The notes under the pieces: generated by a model
Told to the model about the DNA's origin: nothing
Database searches by the model: none
The model's input: the letters and a program-made list of their open reading frames with translations, nothing else
Assembly (NCBI RefSeq): GCF_040530035.1
Contig: NZ_JBEWCD010000001.1
Span: forward strand, 1,798,001-1,862,000
Origin: Roseibium sp. HPY-6
GTDB taxonomy: Bacteria; Pseudomonadota; Alphaproteobacteria; Rhizobiales; Stappiaceae
Direction: 5' to 3'
Length of the DNA: 64,000 nt
Program-made: the position numbers and the translations under genes
Part shown: in pieces, positions 8,075 through 16,937 of the stretch
Layout: each line of letters opens with the position of its first letter
Numbering within the stretch: position 1 is the stretch's first letter

Positions 8075-9244
8075 TTAACGCAAACCCAATTTCTTCAGGA
8101 GACGGTCCCGTTTCATCAGCCACCAGCCGGATTCAATCGGCCACAAGGCGTGTCCTTCATCCGTTCCGAGCCGCGCAGCGACATGTAATGGCCAATTCGG
8201 ATCATCGAGCATCTCCCGGGCGACCGCGACCATGTCTGCCCGGCCGGATGCCACGATCTCCTCGCAATGCTCCGCACCCCACAAGAAGCCGACAGCCATC
8301 GTTGCAATATCGGCTTCCTTGCGGACTCTTTCGGCAAAGGGTGTTTGAAAGCCTTCTTCAATCACCATTCGTCGCGGGCGTTCCTTGCCGCCGATACCGC
8401 CGCTCGAACAGTCGATCATGTCGACGCCAGCAGCCTTCAGCGCCTTTGCCGTTTCAATAGTATCGTCAATTTCGATGCCGTCCTCGAGCCAGTCCGTTGC
8501 GGAAAGCCGGAACGCGAGCGGATAGCCCTCCGGCCAGTTGGCGCGCACGGACCGAGCGACCTCAATCGCGAAGCGCATCCGGTTCTCCGTACTGCCTCCC
8601 CAGCGATCGTTTCGTTTGTTGGCAACCGGGGACAGAAACTGATGGACCAGAAATCCATGCGCGGCGTAGATCTCGATGATCTTGAAGCCTGCCTCGCAAG
8701 ACCGCCGGGCTGCCGACCCGAATGAGTCGATCACCCGCTGAATGTCATCTTCCGACATTTCTTCAGGATCAGGCCAGCCATCGGCATAAGGGATTGCGGA
8801 GGGAGCGATCGCCGGCCACGGATGTTCACCGCGCTCTGCAGCGTCCTCTTCATCGACGGGTGTTTCGCCATGCCACGGCCGGCGCTCGGAAGCTTTGCGG
8901 CCCGCGTGACCGAGTTGAATGCCGGGCACGGCACCCTCGCGTTCGATAAAGCGGGTTACGGGTGTGAGTTGATCAACTTGCGCATCGTCCCACAGACCCA
9001 GATCGCCATGTGTCCTGCGTCCGTCTTTCTCAACGGCGGTCGCCTCAGCATAGACCAGTCCCGCCCCGCCGACCGCAAAGCGGCCGAGATGGACGAGATG
9101 CCAGTCGTTGGCGTATCCATCAAGCGCTCGATACTGGCTCATCGGAGAGACAGCGATACGATTCTTGAATGTGATGTCACGAAGTTTGAATTCTGAAAAA
9201 AGGGTTGCCAAGTTTGATCCGTCGGTTGGTTGGAATTTGAACAA
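8075..9244 (-). CDS. Old yellow enzyme family NADH:flavin oxidoreductase
   Basis: A 389-aa FMN-dependent ene-reductase homologue of the YqjM/xenobiotic reductase A branch. Visible features are KNRIAVSPMSQY near the N-terminus (the position of the YqjM active-site Cys is Ser here), the HLGRFAVGGAGLV strand, HAGRKAS, AAHGFLVHQFLSP with NKRNDRWGGSTENRMRF, and the phosphate-binding GFLWG and GRADMVAVAREML near the end. The family reduces activated C=C bonds using NADPH or NADH. The first codon at 9244 is TTG without an obvious ribosome site; family alignment favours a later TTG at 9211 (before ATLFSEFKL), preceded by GGA. A Pho-box-like repeat lies about 190 bp upstream, reading towards this gene. 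Confidence 0.85.
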   Translation of the reverse strand: MFKFQPTDGSNLATLFSEFKLRDITFKNRIAVSPMSQYRALDGYANDWHLVHLGRFAVGGAGLVYAEATAVEKDGRRTHGDLGLWDDAQVDQLTPVTRFIEREGAVPGIQLGHAGRKASERRPWHGETPVDEEDAAERGEHPWPAIAPSAIPYADGWPDPEEMSEDDIQRVIDSFGSAARRSCEAGFKIIEIYAAHGFLVHQFLSPVANKRNDRWGGSTENRMRFAIEVARSVRANWPEGYPLAFRLSATDWLEDGIEIDDTIETAKALKAAGVDMIDCSSGGIGGKERPRRMVIEEGFQTPFAERVRKEADIATMAVGFLWGAEHCEEIVASGRADMVAVAREMLDDPNWPLHVAARLGTDEGHALWPIESGWWLMKRDRLLKKLGLR

Positions 9245-9833
9245 AGGAGCGAGGCGTCCAATCAGGCCAGCAGGCAGGCACCTCGACCGTTAGCCCAGAC
9301 TAGAGGTTGTGGCCCGCTTCGGAAATCAAGGCCGCGTGAACACGCATAATTTCGGTTTGAATTTGTGTTCTCCGCTCGACGGAATTTCGTATTTGGCAGG
9401 CGCGCTTGGATTTTTTGATCACGTAACGGCAGCTAAATGACAGTTTGATGACAATTCAGAGGTTCCTGCTGTCGCGATTGCTGCTTGCCTCGGCAGGTTC
9501 GCGACTTTGATGTCGCAAACAAAATAAGCTCAAAGCCTTTGATTTTACAACACTTTATACACCGATTCACATCTCGAAGGTTGAAATCGAATTCAGTATT
9601 TAGCCGGAAAAATTACCCGCGGTAGTGACAACTTTTAAGACCGTCATTAAAGTTAAAAAAAACTCACGTTATACCATGACTCCTCTGTGGTACGGTCCAT
9701 TCGCCGGACAGACGCGGGCGCGCAATTCCAGGGTCCTGGAAAGTCGTGCGTGTCTGAAAGACGAGGTCCGCCAAATGGTGTCCAGTAACGCAAGAGCCAG
9801 CTAATTTTTCGTAGTAGCCAGCAGGGAAGAAAC
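9245..9833. other. 589-bp AT-rich intergenic region upstream of phoX
   Basis: No open frame here looks like a gene. The stretch is clearly AT-richer than its neighbours, particularly 9400-9670, and lies between divergent genes. It contains the Pho-box-like direct repeat (9437-9454), a small hairpin made by GCGAC and GTCGC near 9500, and A/T runs near 9650. It probably holds promoters for both flanking genes. I could not fix a convincing -35/-10 pair. Confidence 0.5.
9437..9454 (-). promoter_or_regulatory. Pho box (PhoB-binding site) candidate
   Basis: On the minus strand the sequence reads TTGTCAT-CAAA-CTGTCAT, two 7-bp units with 4-bp spacing. This matches the proteobacterial Pho box CTGTCAT-N4-CTGTCAT at 13 of 14 fixed positions. 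It lies in the region shared by phoX (9834, plus) and the old-yellow-enzyme gene (9244, minus). Its orientation is that of the minus-strand gene, while the functional expectation is PhoX. Confidence 0.6.
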
Positions 9834-11732
9834 ATGAAAGACAACGAGAACCACACGCTTTCTTTCGACGAATTCGACGAAGTGATGAACCCTCGCCCGG
9901 AAGAAAACGATTTCGACCGGATTGTTGAATCAGCCCTAAGCCGTCGCGGTTTCATGGGCGGCGTCCTCGCATTCGGCAGCTTCGCAGCGCTCGGCGGAAC
10001 CGCCGGCATCGCAAAAGCTGCGTCGGACCGTTTCGCCTTTGACCAGATCGGCACATCCATTGCCGACGATGTCATCGTTCCGAGCGGCTACAAGGTTGAC
10101 GTCATGATGCGGTGGGGCGACCCGATGTGGTCCGACGCACCGGAATTCGACCAGGCAACACGCGGCACCGCTGCAAGCCAAGAGCGCTCTTTTGGTGACA
10201 ACACCGACGGTATGGACGTGTTCCCGCATGACGGCAAGACGCTTCTGGTCGTGAACAACGAATACACCAACCGCTCCATCATCTCGACAAGCGCCGAAGA
10301 CGGCCGTCTTGTCGGCGAAGGTGAGATCGCCAAGGGAATGATGGCTCATGGCGTTTCGGTCGTTGAGGTCGCCAAGATCGACGGCAAGTGGCAGATGGTC
10401 AAGGACAGCCCTTACAACCGCCGCATCACGCCGAACACCGAAATGGAAATCACCGGTCCGGCTGCCGGCCATGACCTTTTGAAGACCGATGCCGATCCGA
10501 CCGGCACAAAAACCCTCGGCACCTGGAACAACTGCGGCAACGGCAAGACCCCCTGGGGCACCTACCTTGCCTGCGAAGAAAACTTCAACGGCTACTTCTC
10601 GTCCAGTGAAGAGGTCCAAAACGACGATCCCAAGTCGATCACACCAGGCATGAAGCGCTATGGCGTGAACACCGAGGACTGGGGTTACGGCTGGGCCGAA
10701 ATCGATGAGCGTTTCGATGTCGCGAAACACCCGAACGAGCCGAACCGCGCCGGTTACGTCGTCGAAATCGACCCGACGGACCCGAACTCGACACCCAAGA
10801 AGCGCACGGCTCTTGGTCGTTTCAAGCACGAAAACGCGGAAGCGGTCGTGAACAACGATGGTCGCGTCGTTGTCTACATGGGCGATGATGAGCGCGGCGA
10901 ATTCGTCTACCGATACGTTTCCAACGGCGTTTATGCTCCGGGCGCACCGACGGATGAATTGCTGAGCGACGGCGTCCTCTATGTCGCCAAGTTCAGCGAC
11001 AACGGGACCGGCGCATGGGTCGCACTCACGCCGGAAACAACGGGCATGGATCACGCAGAGATCCACATTCACAGCCGCCAGGCTGGGTCCGCAGTTGGCG
11101 CCACCACGATGGACCGTCCGGAGTGGATTGCAGCCAATCCGAAGGCGCCCGAGATTTACTGCTGCCTGACGAACAACAAGAACCGTGGCGTCAAGCCGAA
11201 TGCCGGTGGTGACGACACTTCCGTCAACGGCCCGAATCCGCGCGAGAAGAACAACTACGGCCAGATCGTGCGCTGGCGTCCTGACGGCGGCGACCACACG
11301 GCTCCGGGCTTCACCTGGGACCTCTATGTGCTCGCCGGCAACCCGACGGTGCATTCTGACGCCTATGGCGGGTCTTCGAACGTCAATTCCGACAACATGT
11401 TCAACTCACCGGATGGTCTGAAATTCGACTCCAACGGACTTGTCTGGATCCAGACGGACGGGAACTACAAGAACGAAGGCGACTTCGCAGGTCAGGGCAA
11501 CAACCAGATGCTCGCGGGCGATCCGGTCACCGGTGAAATCCGTCGCTTCATGGTTGGCCCGAACGAGTGCGAAATCACCGGCCTGACCTGGAGCCCGGAC
11601 CGCCGGACCATGTTCGTCGGCATCCAGCACCCGGGCGAGCGTGGCAACAGCCACTGGCCGGAAGGTGGTGATTCCGTGCCGCGGTCTGCCATCATTGCAG
11701 TTACGCGTGAAGATGGTGGCCTCGTCGGCTAA
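9834..11732 (+). CDS. phoX: PhoX-type alkaline phosphatase (DUF839), Tat-exported
   Basis: A 632-aa PhoX-family phosphatase that releases phosphate from phosphomonoesters outside the cytoplasm, using calcium and iron. A twin-arginine signal (LSRRGFMGG at about residues 36-44, then a hydrophobic Ala/Gly run) follows an unusually long n-region. The body contains GDNTDGMDVFPHDGKTLLVVNNEYT, MMAHGVSVVEV, TWNNCGNGKTPWGTYLACEENFNGY and FKHENAEAVV, and near the end SPDGLKFDSNGLVWIQTDG; these Glu- and Asp-rich motifs supply the metal ligands in the family. The ATG is preceded by GGGAAGAAA. A Pho box lies about 380 bp upstream and a strong terminator just downstream, so it is probably a monocistronic, phosphate-starvation gene. 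Confidence 0.9.
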   Translation: MKDNENHTLSFDEFDEVMNPRPEENDFDRIVESALSRRGFMGGVLAFGSFAALGGTAGIAKAASDRFAFDQIGTSIADDVIVPSGYKVDVMMRWGDPMWSDAPEFDQATRGTAASQERSFGDNTDGMDVFPHDGKTLLVVNNEYTNRSIISTSAEDGRLVGEGEIAKGMMAHGVSVVEVAKIDGKWQMVKDSPYNRRITPNTEMEITGPAAGHDLLKTDADPTGTKTLGTWNNCGNGKTPWGTYLACEENFNGYFSSSEEVQNDDPKSITPGMKRYGVNTEDWGYGWAEIDERFDVAKHPNEPNRAGYVVEIDPTDPNSTPKKRTALGRFKHENAEAVVNNDGRVVVYMGDDERGEFVYRYVSNGVYAPGAPTDELLSDGVLYVAKFSDNGTGAWVALTPETTGMDHAEIHIHSRQAGSAVGATTMDRPEWIAANPKAPEIYCCLTNNKNRGVKPNAGGDDTSVNGPNPREKNNYGQIVRWRPDGGDHTAPGFTWDLYVLAGNPTVHSDAYGGSSNVNSDNMFNSPDGLKFDSNGLVWIQTDGNYKNEGDFAGQGNNQMLAGDPVTGEIRRFMVGPNECEITGLTWSPDRRTMFVGIQHPGERGNSHWPEGGDSVPRSAIIAVTREDGGLVG

Positions 11733-11756
11733 CCATTCCGGTTCGCGAAACAAACG

Positions 11757-11786
11757 ATCGGCCGGTTCTCTACCGGCCGATTTTTT
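11757..11786 (+). terminator. Rho-independent terminator after phoX
   Basis: Perfect 10-bp stem ATCGGCCGGT/ACCGGCCGAT with a TCTCT loop, followed by six T residues, 25 bp after the phoX stop codon. Confidence 0.9.
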
Positions 11787-11937
11787 GATCCTCGGGCAAG
11801 GACCTCATTGTGTGAAATGTCGCTGAAACCGCAACAACCAGTGTTGCCGCGTCAGCAACAAAAAGGGCTTTTGTGCAGCGCGGTGTTTACATAGGTCAGT
11901 TGGCTCACGCCCCACTTTGAACAGCTCATCGCGACTA

Positions 11938-12303
11938 TCAAATCTTGCTTCTGTCGTACCAGACCGCCTCGATATTGTGTCCGTCCGGATCGAAAACAAA
12001 CGCTGCGAAATATCCTGGCCAATATTGAGCTCGATAGCCCGGCCCGCCATTGTCGCGTGCGCCTTCTGCCAGTGCGATCGCGAAAAACGCCTCGACCTCT
12101 TCCCGGCTTTTGGCTTCGAAAGCGATATGGGTCGGCGCAACCGGTTCGGTCACCAGCCATAGATCCGTGTTCTTGCCGTCGAAGAACCCCGCCGCATCGT
12201 CGAGCTCCATGCTGATCGAATAGCCAAGCGTTGCAAGAACCTTCGCGTAAAACGCCTTTGACCTGGTGAGGTCGCTGACATGCAAATGTGTATGAGCAAT
12301 CAA
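11938..12303 (-). CDS. VOC family (glyoxalase/dioxygenase-fold) protein
   Basis: A 121-aa single-domain vicinal-oxygen-chelate protein. HTHLHVSDLTRSKAFYAKVLATLGY is the classic first beta-alpha-beta unit. The second half has PTHIAFEAKSREEVEAFFAIALAEGARDNGGPG and ends in FVFDPDGHNIEAVWY. Metal-ligand positions can be matched to the His of the first strand (HLHV), the His of HIAFEA and the Glu of NIEAVW, as in small glyoxalase-like members, but the reaction cannot be deduced. It has no close operon partner; paaZ begins 130 bp further on the same strand, and a connection with phenylacetate metabolism is not indicated. Confidence 0.8.
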   Translation of the reverse strand: MIAHTHLHVSDLTRSKAFYAKVLATLGYSISMELDDAAGFFDGKNTDLWLVTEPVAPTHIAFEAKSREEVEAFFAIALAEGARDNGGPGYRAQYWPGYFAAFVFDPDGHNIEAVWYDRSKI

Positions 12304-12434
12304 TCCCGGACCTCTCCAATACCCATGAGCGGAAGCCTCACATTCGGGTCAGATTGCACGTTTCCACCTGAACACGCAAAGACTGATCGAACACAGGACT
12401 AAAGAGCCAAGACGTTCCTATCAAAGCGGATATC

Positions 12435-14498
12435 CTAGGTAACAGCCGGCCACGTCTTCGCCACCATCGTCAGCACGTCGTATTGCGCAACGACCTCGTC
12501 GTTCTGATTGGTCACCTGGCAATCCCAGCGTACTTCGCCGTGCTCGGCATTCTCTCGCGGATTGATTTCCTTGCAAGTCAGCCGCACCTTCAGACTGTCA
12601 CCGAAATAAACAGGGGTCAGGAACCTCAGGTTGTCGACACCATAGTTCGCCAGAACAGGGCCTGGATCTGGGTCGACAAACAGCCCGGCGGCAAAGGACG
12701 CGATCAAATATCCATGTGCGACCCGGTCATCGAAAAACGGGTTGGCCTTTGCCGCTTCGCTGTCCATGTGAGCGTAAAACGTATCGCCGGTAAACTCCGC
12801 AAAGTGCTCCACGTCCTCCTGCGTAACCTCGCGCGCCCCGGTGACGATCTGATCTCCGATCTTCAACTCGGCGAGGGATTTGCGGAACGGATGCACATCC
12901 GCCCTGACAGGCGCGCCATCCAGCCATTGGCCGGTGACAGCTGAGAGCAATTCGGGCGTCCCCTGCACTGCTGTGCGCTGCATGAAATGTTTCACGCCCC
13001 GCATCCCGCCCATCTCCTCGCCGCCGCCAGCGCGCCCGGGACCACCATGAACAAGCGGCGCCAAGGGCGATCCATGACCTGTTGAACTCTTGGCCGACCG
13101 GCGATTGCCGATCAGAACGCGCCCGTGGAACGGGGCAAGCCCGGTGACGATTTCTCGTGCGATCGCGCCGTCATTGGTAAAGAGCGAGGACACCAGTGAA
13201 CCCCGTCCCTTTTGCGCAAGCGTGACCGCTTCGTCGTTGTCCTCATAGGCCATGACGGTTGCAACCGGACCGAAAGCTTCGACCGAGTGAACGGCTTCGG
13301 CAATAACCGGATTGCCACAGCGCAACAGGACAGGGGCCATGAAGGCGCCGCTTTCCGTGTCACCCGAAACAAGGTCGACCTCATTCAGCGAACCGGAAAC
13401 GATCTCCGCTTCCCCGGCCAGCACGCCAACCTTCGATTTGACGTCATCGCGGTCCTTCAGGGAAACCAGAGCCCCCATGCGTGCCCGCTCGTCGTCCGGC
13501 AAGCCGACGGGTGTCCCTTCAAGTCGCCGGGCGAGTGCTTCCACGACGGCGCCCTCGTGCATTTTGGGCACGATCACCCGGCGGATTGCCGTGCATTTCT
13601 GACCTGCCTTGACCGTTATTTCGCGGGCGGCTTCCTTCACGAACAGATCGAATTCTTCCGTTCCCGGCCCGGCGTCGATACCAAGGATAGACGCATTGAG
13701 ACTGTCCGCTTCCATGGTGAAGCGAACGGAATGCTGCAGGATCGCCTGTCCCGACTTCAGCTTCTGGCCCGTTGAAGCAGAACCGGTGAAGGTAACGACA
13801 TCCTGCTCGATGACGTGGTCCAGCAAATCACGCGCCGATCCTGTCACGATCTGCAGCGCTCCATCGGGCAACAGCCCGGTCTCCAGGATCCGGCGCACCA
13901 CCAGCTCGGTCAGATAGGCCGTCTGGGACGCCGGTTTGACAATGCATGGCATTCCGGCGATCAGCGAAGGCGCGATCTTTTCCAGCATGCCCCAGACAGG
14001 GAAGTTGAACGCATTGATGTGAATAGCGACACCGCGCAGTGGCGTCAGGATATGTTGGGCCGCGAAGGTATTGTCGCGGGAAAGCGGTTCAACCGGCCCT
14101 TCGGTCAGCACCTTGGTGTTGGGCAACTCACGCCGGGCCTTCGAAGCAAATGTCAGGAGGGTTCCGATGCCGCCCTCGATATCGATCCAACCGTCCTTGC
14201 GTGTCGCACCGGTCGCAAAGTTTTCCAGATAGAAGTCTTCCTTTTGCTCCATGAGTTTCAGGCCGACAGCCTTCAGCATCAGCGCCCGCTCGTGGATCGT
14301 CATCGCCCTGAGCGCCGGGCCACCCGCTGCGCGGCCCCACTCGAGCGCAGCCCGGAAATCGAGCCCTTCCGTTCCGATCAGCGCATGGATCTGACCGGTC
14401 GCTGCATTCAGCACCGGTTTGCCATCGCCCTCACCGCTTCGCCAAGCGCCTTCGACATAGCTTTCCAGCCGCCGTGCGGTGTTGCCCGTCCCGTTCAT
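12435..14498 (-). CDS. paaZ: PaaZ: oxepin-CoA hydrolase / 3-oxo-5,6-dehydrosuberyl-CoA semialdehyde dehydrogenase
   Basis: A 687-aa bifunctional enzyme of aerobic phenylacetate catabolism. It opens oxepin-CoA and oxidises the resulting semialdehyde with NADP. Residues 1-530 form an aldehyde dehydrogenase domain with the cofactor motif FTGSASTGQKL, the general-base Glu263 region (MEADS) and catalytic Cys302 in GQKCTAIRR. From about residue 545 a MaoC-type hydratase domain follows, with FTGDTFYAHMD and VAHGYLIASF. Both active sites look intact and length matches E. coli PaaZ. It is the last gene of the minus-strand paa operon, 38 bp after the extra PaaA-like gene. Confidence 0.95.
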   Translation of the reverse strand: MNGTGNTARRLESYVEGAWRSGEGDGKPVLNAATGQIHALIGTEGLDFRAALEWGRAAGGPALRAMTIHERALMLKAVGLKLMEQKEDFYLENFATGATRKDGWIDIEGGIGTLLTFASKARRELPNTKVLTEGPVEPLSRDNTFAAQHILTPLRGVAIHINAFNFPVWGMLEKIAPSLIAGMPCIVKPASQTAYLTELVVRRILETGLLPDGALQIVTGSARDLLDHVIEQDVVTFTGSASTGQKLKSGQAILQHSVRFTMEADSLNASILGIDAGPGTEEFDLFVKEAAREITVKAGQKCTAIRRVIVPKMHEGAVVEALARRLEGTPVGLPDDERARMGALVSLKDRDDVKSKVGVLAGEAEIVSGSLNEVDLVSGDTESGAFMAPVLLRCGNPVIAEAVHSVEAFGPVATVMAYEDNDEAVTLAQKGRGSLVSSLFTNDGAIAREIVTGLAPFHGRVLIGNRRSAKSSTGHGSPLAPLVHGGPGRAGGGEEMGGMRGVKHFMQRTAVQGTPELLSAVTGQWLDGAPVRADVHPFRKSLAELKIGDQIVTGAREVTQEDVEHFAEFTGDTFYAHMDSEAAKANPFFDDRVAHGYLIASFAAGLFVDPDPGPVLANYGVDNLRFLTPVYFGDSLKVRLTCKEINPRENAEHGEVRWDCQVTNQNDEVVAQYDVLTMVAKTWPAVT

Positions 14499-14536
14499 GG
14501 ATCGTCCTTTCGTGAATTTCGGTCCAAAGGGCCTGC

Positions 14537-15316
14537 TCAGCGGAGCTTCAGCTCTTTGAGGTGCGCATCCGCATCAGCTTTCCACGCTGCGCGCATCGTT
14601 TCATTGTCTGTGTGGCGGAGACCCATCTTCTTGAGCCGCTCGAAGCGGCCGGAGTGCGCCGCCCCGAACGTCTCGGCAACGCGCGGCATCCAGTAGTCGA
14701 CGGAAGCCTGCACCTCTGCCCGGCGTGTTGCATCTTTCAGCAGATCCTCGAGCCCCTCCAGACCAAGCTCCATGTGACGTTTTTCGCGCGGTAGAATCTC
14801 GCGAAACACCTCGCCAAGCGGCTGATACGAAGTCCGGATCTGTTCCTGAAGCTGATGCACGGTTGCCATGCCCATCAAAGTGTTCATGACCACGGCATCG
14901 GTCCAGCTCTGAAGCGGATAGTGGAACACTGAGAGCCGCATATCGCCGCCCTGGCGTTTTGGGTCGAGATTTGCATCGCGCGGCTGGCGCGACGACCAGG
15001 AATGGGCGTGGTTATAAAGGGCCTTGTCCGTGCCAAAATCGCTCATCAGGTCGAGAACCCGCTCTGCATGGTCCACCTTTTCAAGCGTGATCCGGCTTGC
15101 GGCGATGCGTTCCTTGAGGCCCGGCGCCCAATTGATCGCATCGGCAAACCCCGCCGAGCCGGCAAGTTCGCTGTCGACGAAAGAGGACATGAGCCGCAGC
15201 AATTCGGCCCGATAGCGCGGCGGAACGTTTCCAGGTGACGTCAGCTTCCCGCCCTTTTCCAGGTACTCGGAGAGCGGCATGGTGTCGTGGTCCAGAAGGC
15301 TTGCGTCACTCGTCAT
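14537..15316 (-). CDS. PaaA/PaaC-like ferritin-fold protein inside the paa operon
   Basis: A 259-aa helical protein of the phenylacetic-acid-catabolic (PF05138-like) family. It can be aligned by eye with PaaA: SELAGS to SEIVGQ, NWAPGLKERIA to [13 protein letters not shown], and KVDHAERV to the diiron ExxH segment DEAGHGLYL. In this protein that first ExxH reads KVDH (residues 80-83, with a Glu one place earlier). The second, EKRH at 178-181, is intact. It is therefore a paralogue of uncertain catalytic ability, not one of the usual PaaABCDE set. It overlaps paaE by 11 bp and precedes paaZ by 38 bp, so it is co-expressed with the epoxidase. A structural, chaperone-like or alternative oxygenase role is possible. 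Confidence 0.75.
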   Translation of the reverse strand: MTSDASLLDHDTMPLSEYLEKGGKLTSPGNVPPRYRAELLRLMSSFVDSELAGSAGFADAINWAPGLKERIAASRITLEKVDHAERVLDLMSDFGTDKALYNHAHSWSSRQPRDANLDPKRQGGDMRLSVFHYPLQSWTDAVVMNTLMGMATVHQLQEQIRTSYQPLGEVFREILPREKRHMELGLEGLEDLLKDATRRAEVQASVDYWMPRVAETFGAAHSGRFERLKKMGLRHTDNETMRAAWKADADAHLKELKLR

Positions 15317-16382
15317 AGCTGATCACCACCTTGTCCGAAACGGGGAGACACTGGCAGGAAAGGACATAACCGGCCCGCACTTCATAGTCTTCAAGTGCAT
15401 GGTTCGTTTCCATCTCCACTTCGCCTTCGATGACCTTGGCGCGGCAGGTCGAGCAGACACCTGCCTTGCAGGAAAACGGCGCATCCATGGAGTTTTCTAT
15501 CGCGGCTTCGAGAACCGACCTGCCGTCCTTCTCCATCTGAAAACTGCGTGTCGTTCCATCGAGCATAACCGACACTTCGCAAGTACCCGCAGCAGCCGCC
15601 GCCGCCTCGGACTTTGCCCTGGCCTTGGCCCGGCCGGGCTGTGAGGAGGCAAACAGCTCGAACCGGATTTGCTCGTCCGACAGGCCATGCGCACGCAGAC
15701 TGTCTGCGATCGTCAGCATCATGGGTTCCGGGCCGCAGATGAAGGCGGTGTCGACCTCGTCCGCATCGATCCAGAGACGGAACAGCATCTCCATCTTTTC
15801 GGCGTCTATCCGGCCGGTAAAGAGATCGATTTCCTGCGCTTCCGTTTCCAGAATATGGATCAGCGAGAACCGCCCGAGATACCGGTTCTTGAGGTCTTCG
15901 AGTTCTTCTCGAAACATGATCGAGCTGGTTTGACGATTGGCATAGATCAGCGTGAATGTGCTCTCAGGCTCCCGCGCAAGCACCGTTTTGATGATTGAAA
16001 GAACCGGCGTAATTCCCGAGCCGCCGGCAAAACCGAGATAGGATTTGGCATTGGCGGGATCCAACTCGGTGAAAAACCGCCCCATCGGTTTCATGACATC
16101 AAGCCGGTCACCAACCTTCAGCTGCTCGTTCGCAAAGGTCGAGAACGCCCCACCCTCGACACGCTTGATGCCAACCCTCAGGCAGCCTTCGTCCAGCCCG
16201 GCGCAAATGGAGTAGGACCGGCGCAATTCTTCGCCGTCGAAATCCCTGCGGAAAGTCAGATACTGGCCCTGAATGAACGTGAACGCGTCGGCATCCGCCT
16301 CCTCGGGTTTGAGCGTCACCACCACGGCGTCGCGCGTGTCGCGCCGGATATCGGTCACTTCGAGCGAATGGAATCGTGCCAT
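15306..16382 (-). CDS. paaE: PaaE: 1,2-phenylacetyl-CoA epoxidase reductase subunit
   Basis: A 358-aa ferredoxin-NADP reductase-type protein that passes electrons from NADPH through FAD and a [2Fe-2S] cluster to the diiron centre of PaaA. The FAD domain shows LRRSYSIC (RxYS motif), and the NAD(P) domain begins with GFAGGSGITPVLSIIKT and ends with CGPEPMM. The C-terminal plant-type ferredoxin domain carries the cluster motif CKAGVCSTC and a later CQC. An Ala/Lys-rich linker (around residue 255) joins the modules. Length and order are as in E. coli PaaE. It lies 22 bp after paaD. Confidence 0.95.
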   Translation of the reverse strand: MARFHSLEVTDIRRDTRDAVVVTLKPEEADADAFTFIQGQYLTFRRDFDGEELRRSYSICAGLDEGCLRVGIKRVEGGAFSTFANEQLKVGDRLDVMKPMGRFFTELDPANAKSYLGFAGGSGITPVLSIIKTVLAREPESTFTLIYANRQTSSIMFREELEDLKNRYLGRFSLIHILETEAQEIDLFTGRIDAEKMEMLFRLWIDADEVDTAFICGPEPMMLTIADSLRAHGLSDEQIRFELFASSQPGRAKARAKSEAAAAAAGTCEVSVMLDGTTRSFQMEKDGRSVLEAAIENSMDAPFSCKAGVCSTCRAKVIEGEVEMETNHALEDYEVRAGYVLSCQCLPVSDKVVISYDE

Positions 16383-16404
16383 GACCAGGCCGTCCTCTTG
16401 AGAG

Positions 16405-16926
16405 TTAGATACATTTGAAATAGTCGAACGGTTCTAGACAGTCCCTGCAACGCCATGCGGCCTTGCAAGGGGTTGATCCGAACTGGCTGATCCGTTCCGT
16501 ATTTGCCGAATTGCAGCGTGGACAGGCGACCACCAGATTGGTTTCTCCTGCTAGCCGCGCCGCCTTTGCGCTCATGCCATCCGACGCCGTCCCGTCAATC
16601 GGTGGCGCGATGCCGAAGGATCTCAGCTTGTCACGCGCTTCCGCCGTCACCCAGTCTGTCGTCCAGGGCGGAGAAAGCCTACGCTCAAGGCGCAGATTTT
16701 CCACGCCCATTTCCCGCAGCTTGTCCTCGATCATCAGATCGATCACGGCCGTTGCCGGGCAGCCCGAATAGGTGGGCGTCACAGCAACAACAAGCGTATC
16801 GCCATCATAACGGACCTCTCGGACAATACCGAGTTCGGTAACGGAAACGACCGGGATTTCCGGGTCGGGAACCTCGGCGAGCCACGTCCAGACGTCCTCG
16901 GTGGTCGGTTGAAGCGCAGTGTTCAT
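16405..16926 (-). CDS. paaD: PaaD: phenylacetyl-CoA epoxidase assembly factor
   Basis: A 173-aa protein with an N-terminal MIP18/SufT-like domain (EVPDPEIPVVSVTELGIVREV; TPTYSGCPATAVID) and a C-terminal zinc-ribbon-like tail with CPRC and CRDC pairs. PaaD is required for the epoxidase, presumably for metal-centre maturation or repair, and is not part of the catalytic core. Both halves are complete. It lies between paaC (11-bp gap) and paaE. Confidence 0.95.
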   Translation of the reverse strand: MNTALQPTTEDVWTWLAEVPDPEIPVVSVTELGIVREVRYDGDTLVVAVTPTYSGCPATAVIDLMIEDKLREMGVENLRLERRLSPPWTTDWVTAEARDKLRSFGIAPPIDGTASDGMSAKAARLAGETNLVVACPRCNSANTERISQFGSTPCKAAWRCRDCLEPFDYFKCI

Positions 16927-16937
16927 CTCGCAGCTCC

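Noticed and set aside
9936..11354. 472-aa open frame on the minus strand inside phoX
   Set aside because: It lies antisense to a clearly coding PhoX gene, lacks a ribosome site, and has low-complexity Val/Ala/Arg/Asp composition typical of GC-rich antisense frames.
13815..14696. 293-aa plus-strand frame antisense to paaZ
   Set aside because: paaZ is certain, and this frame is its antisense shadow without motifs or ribosome site.
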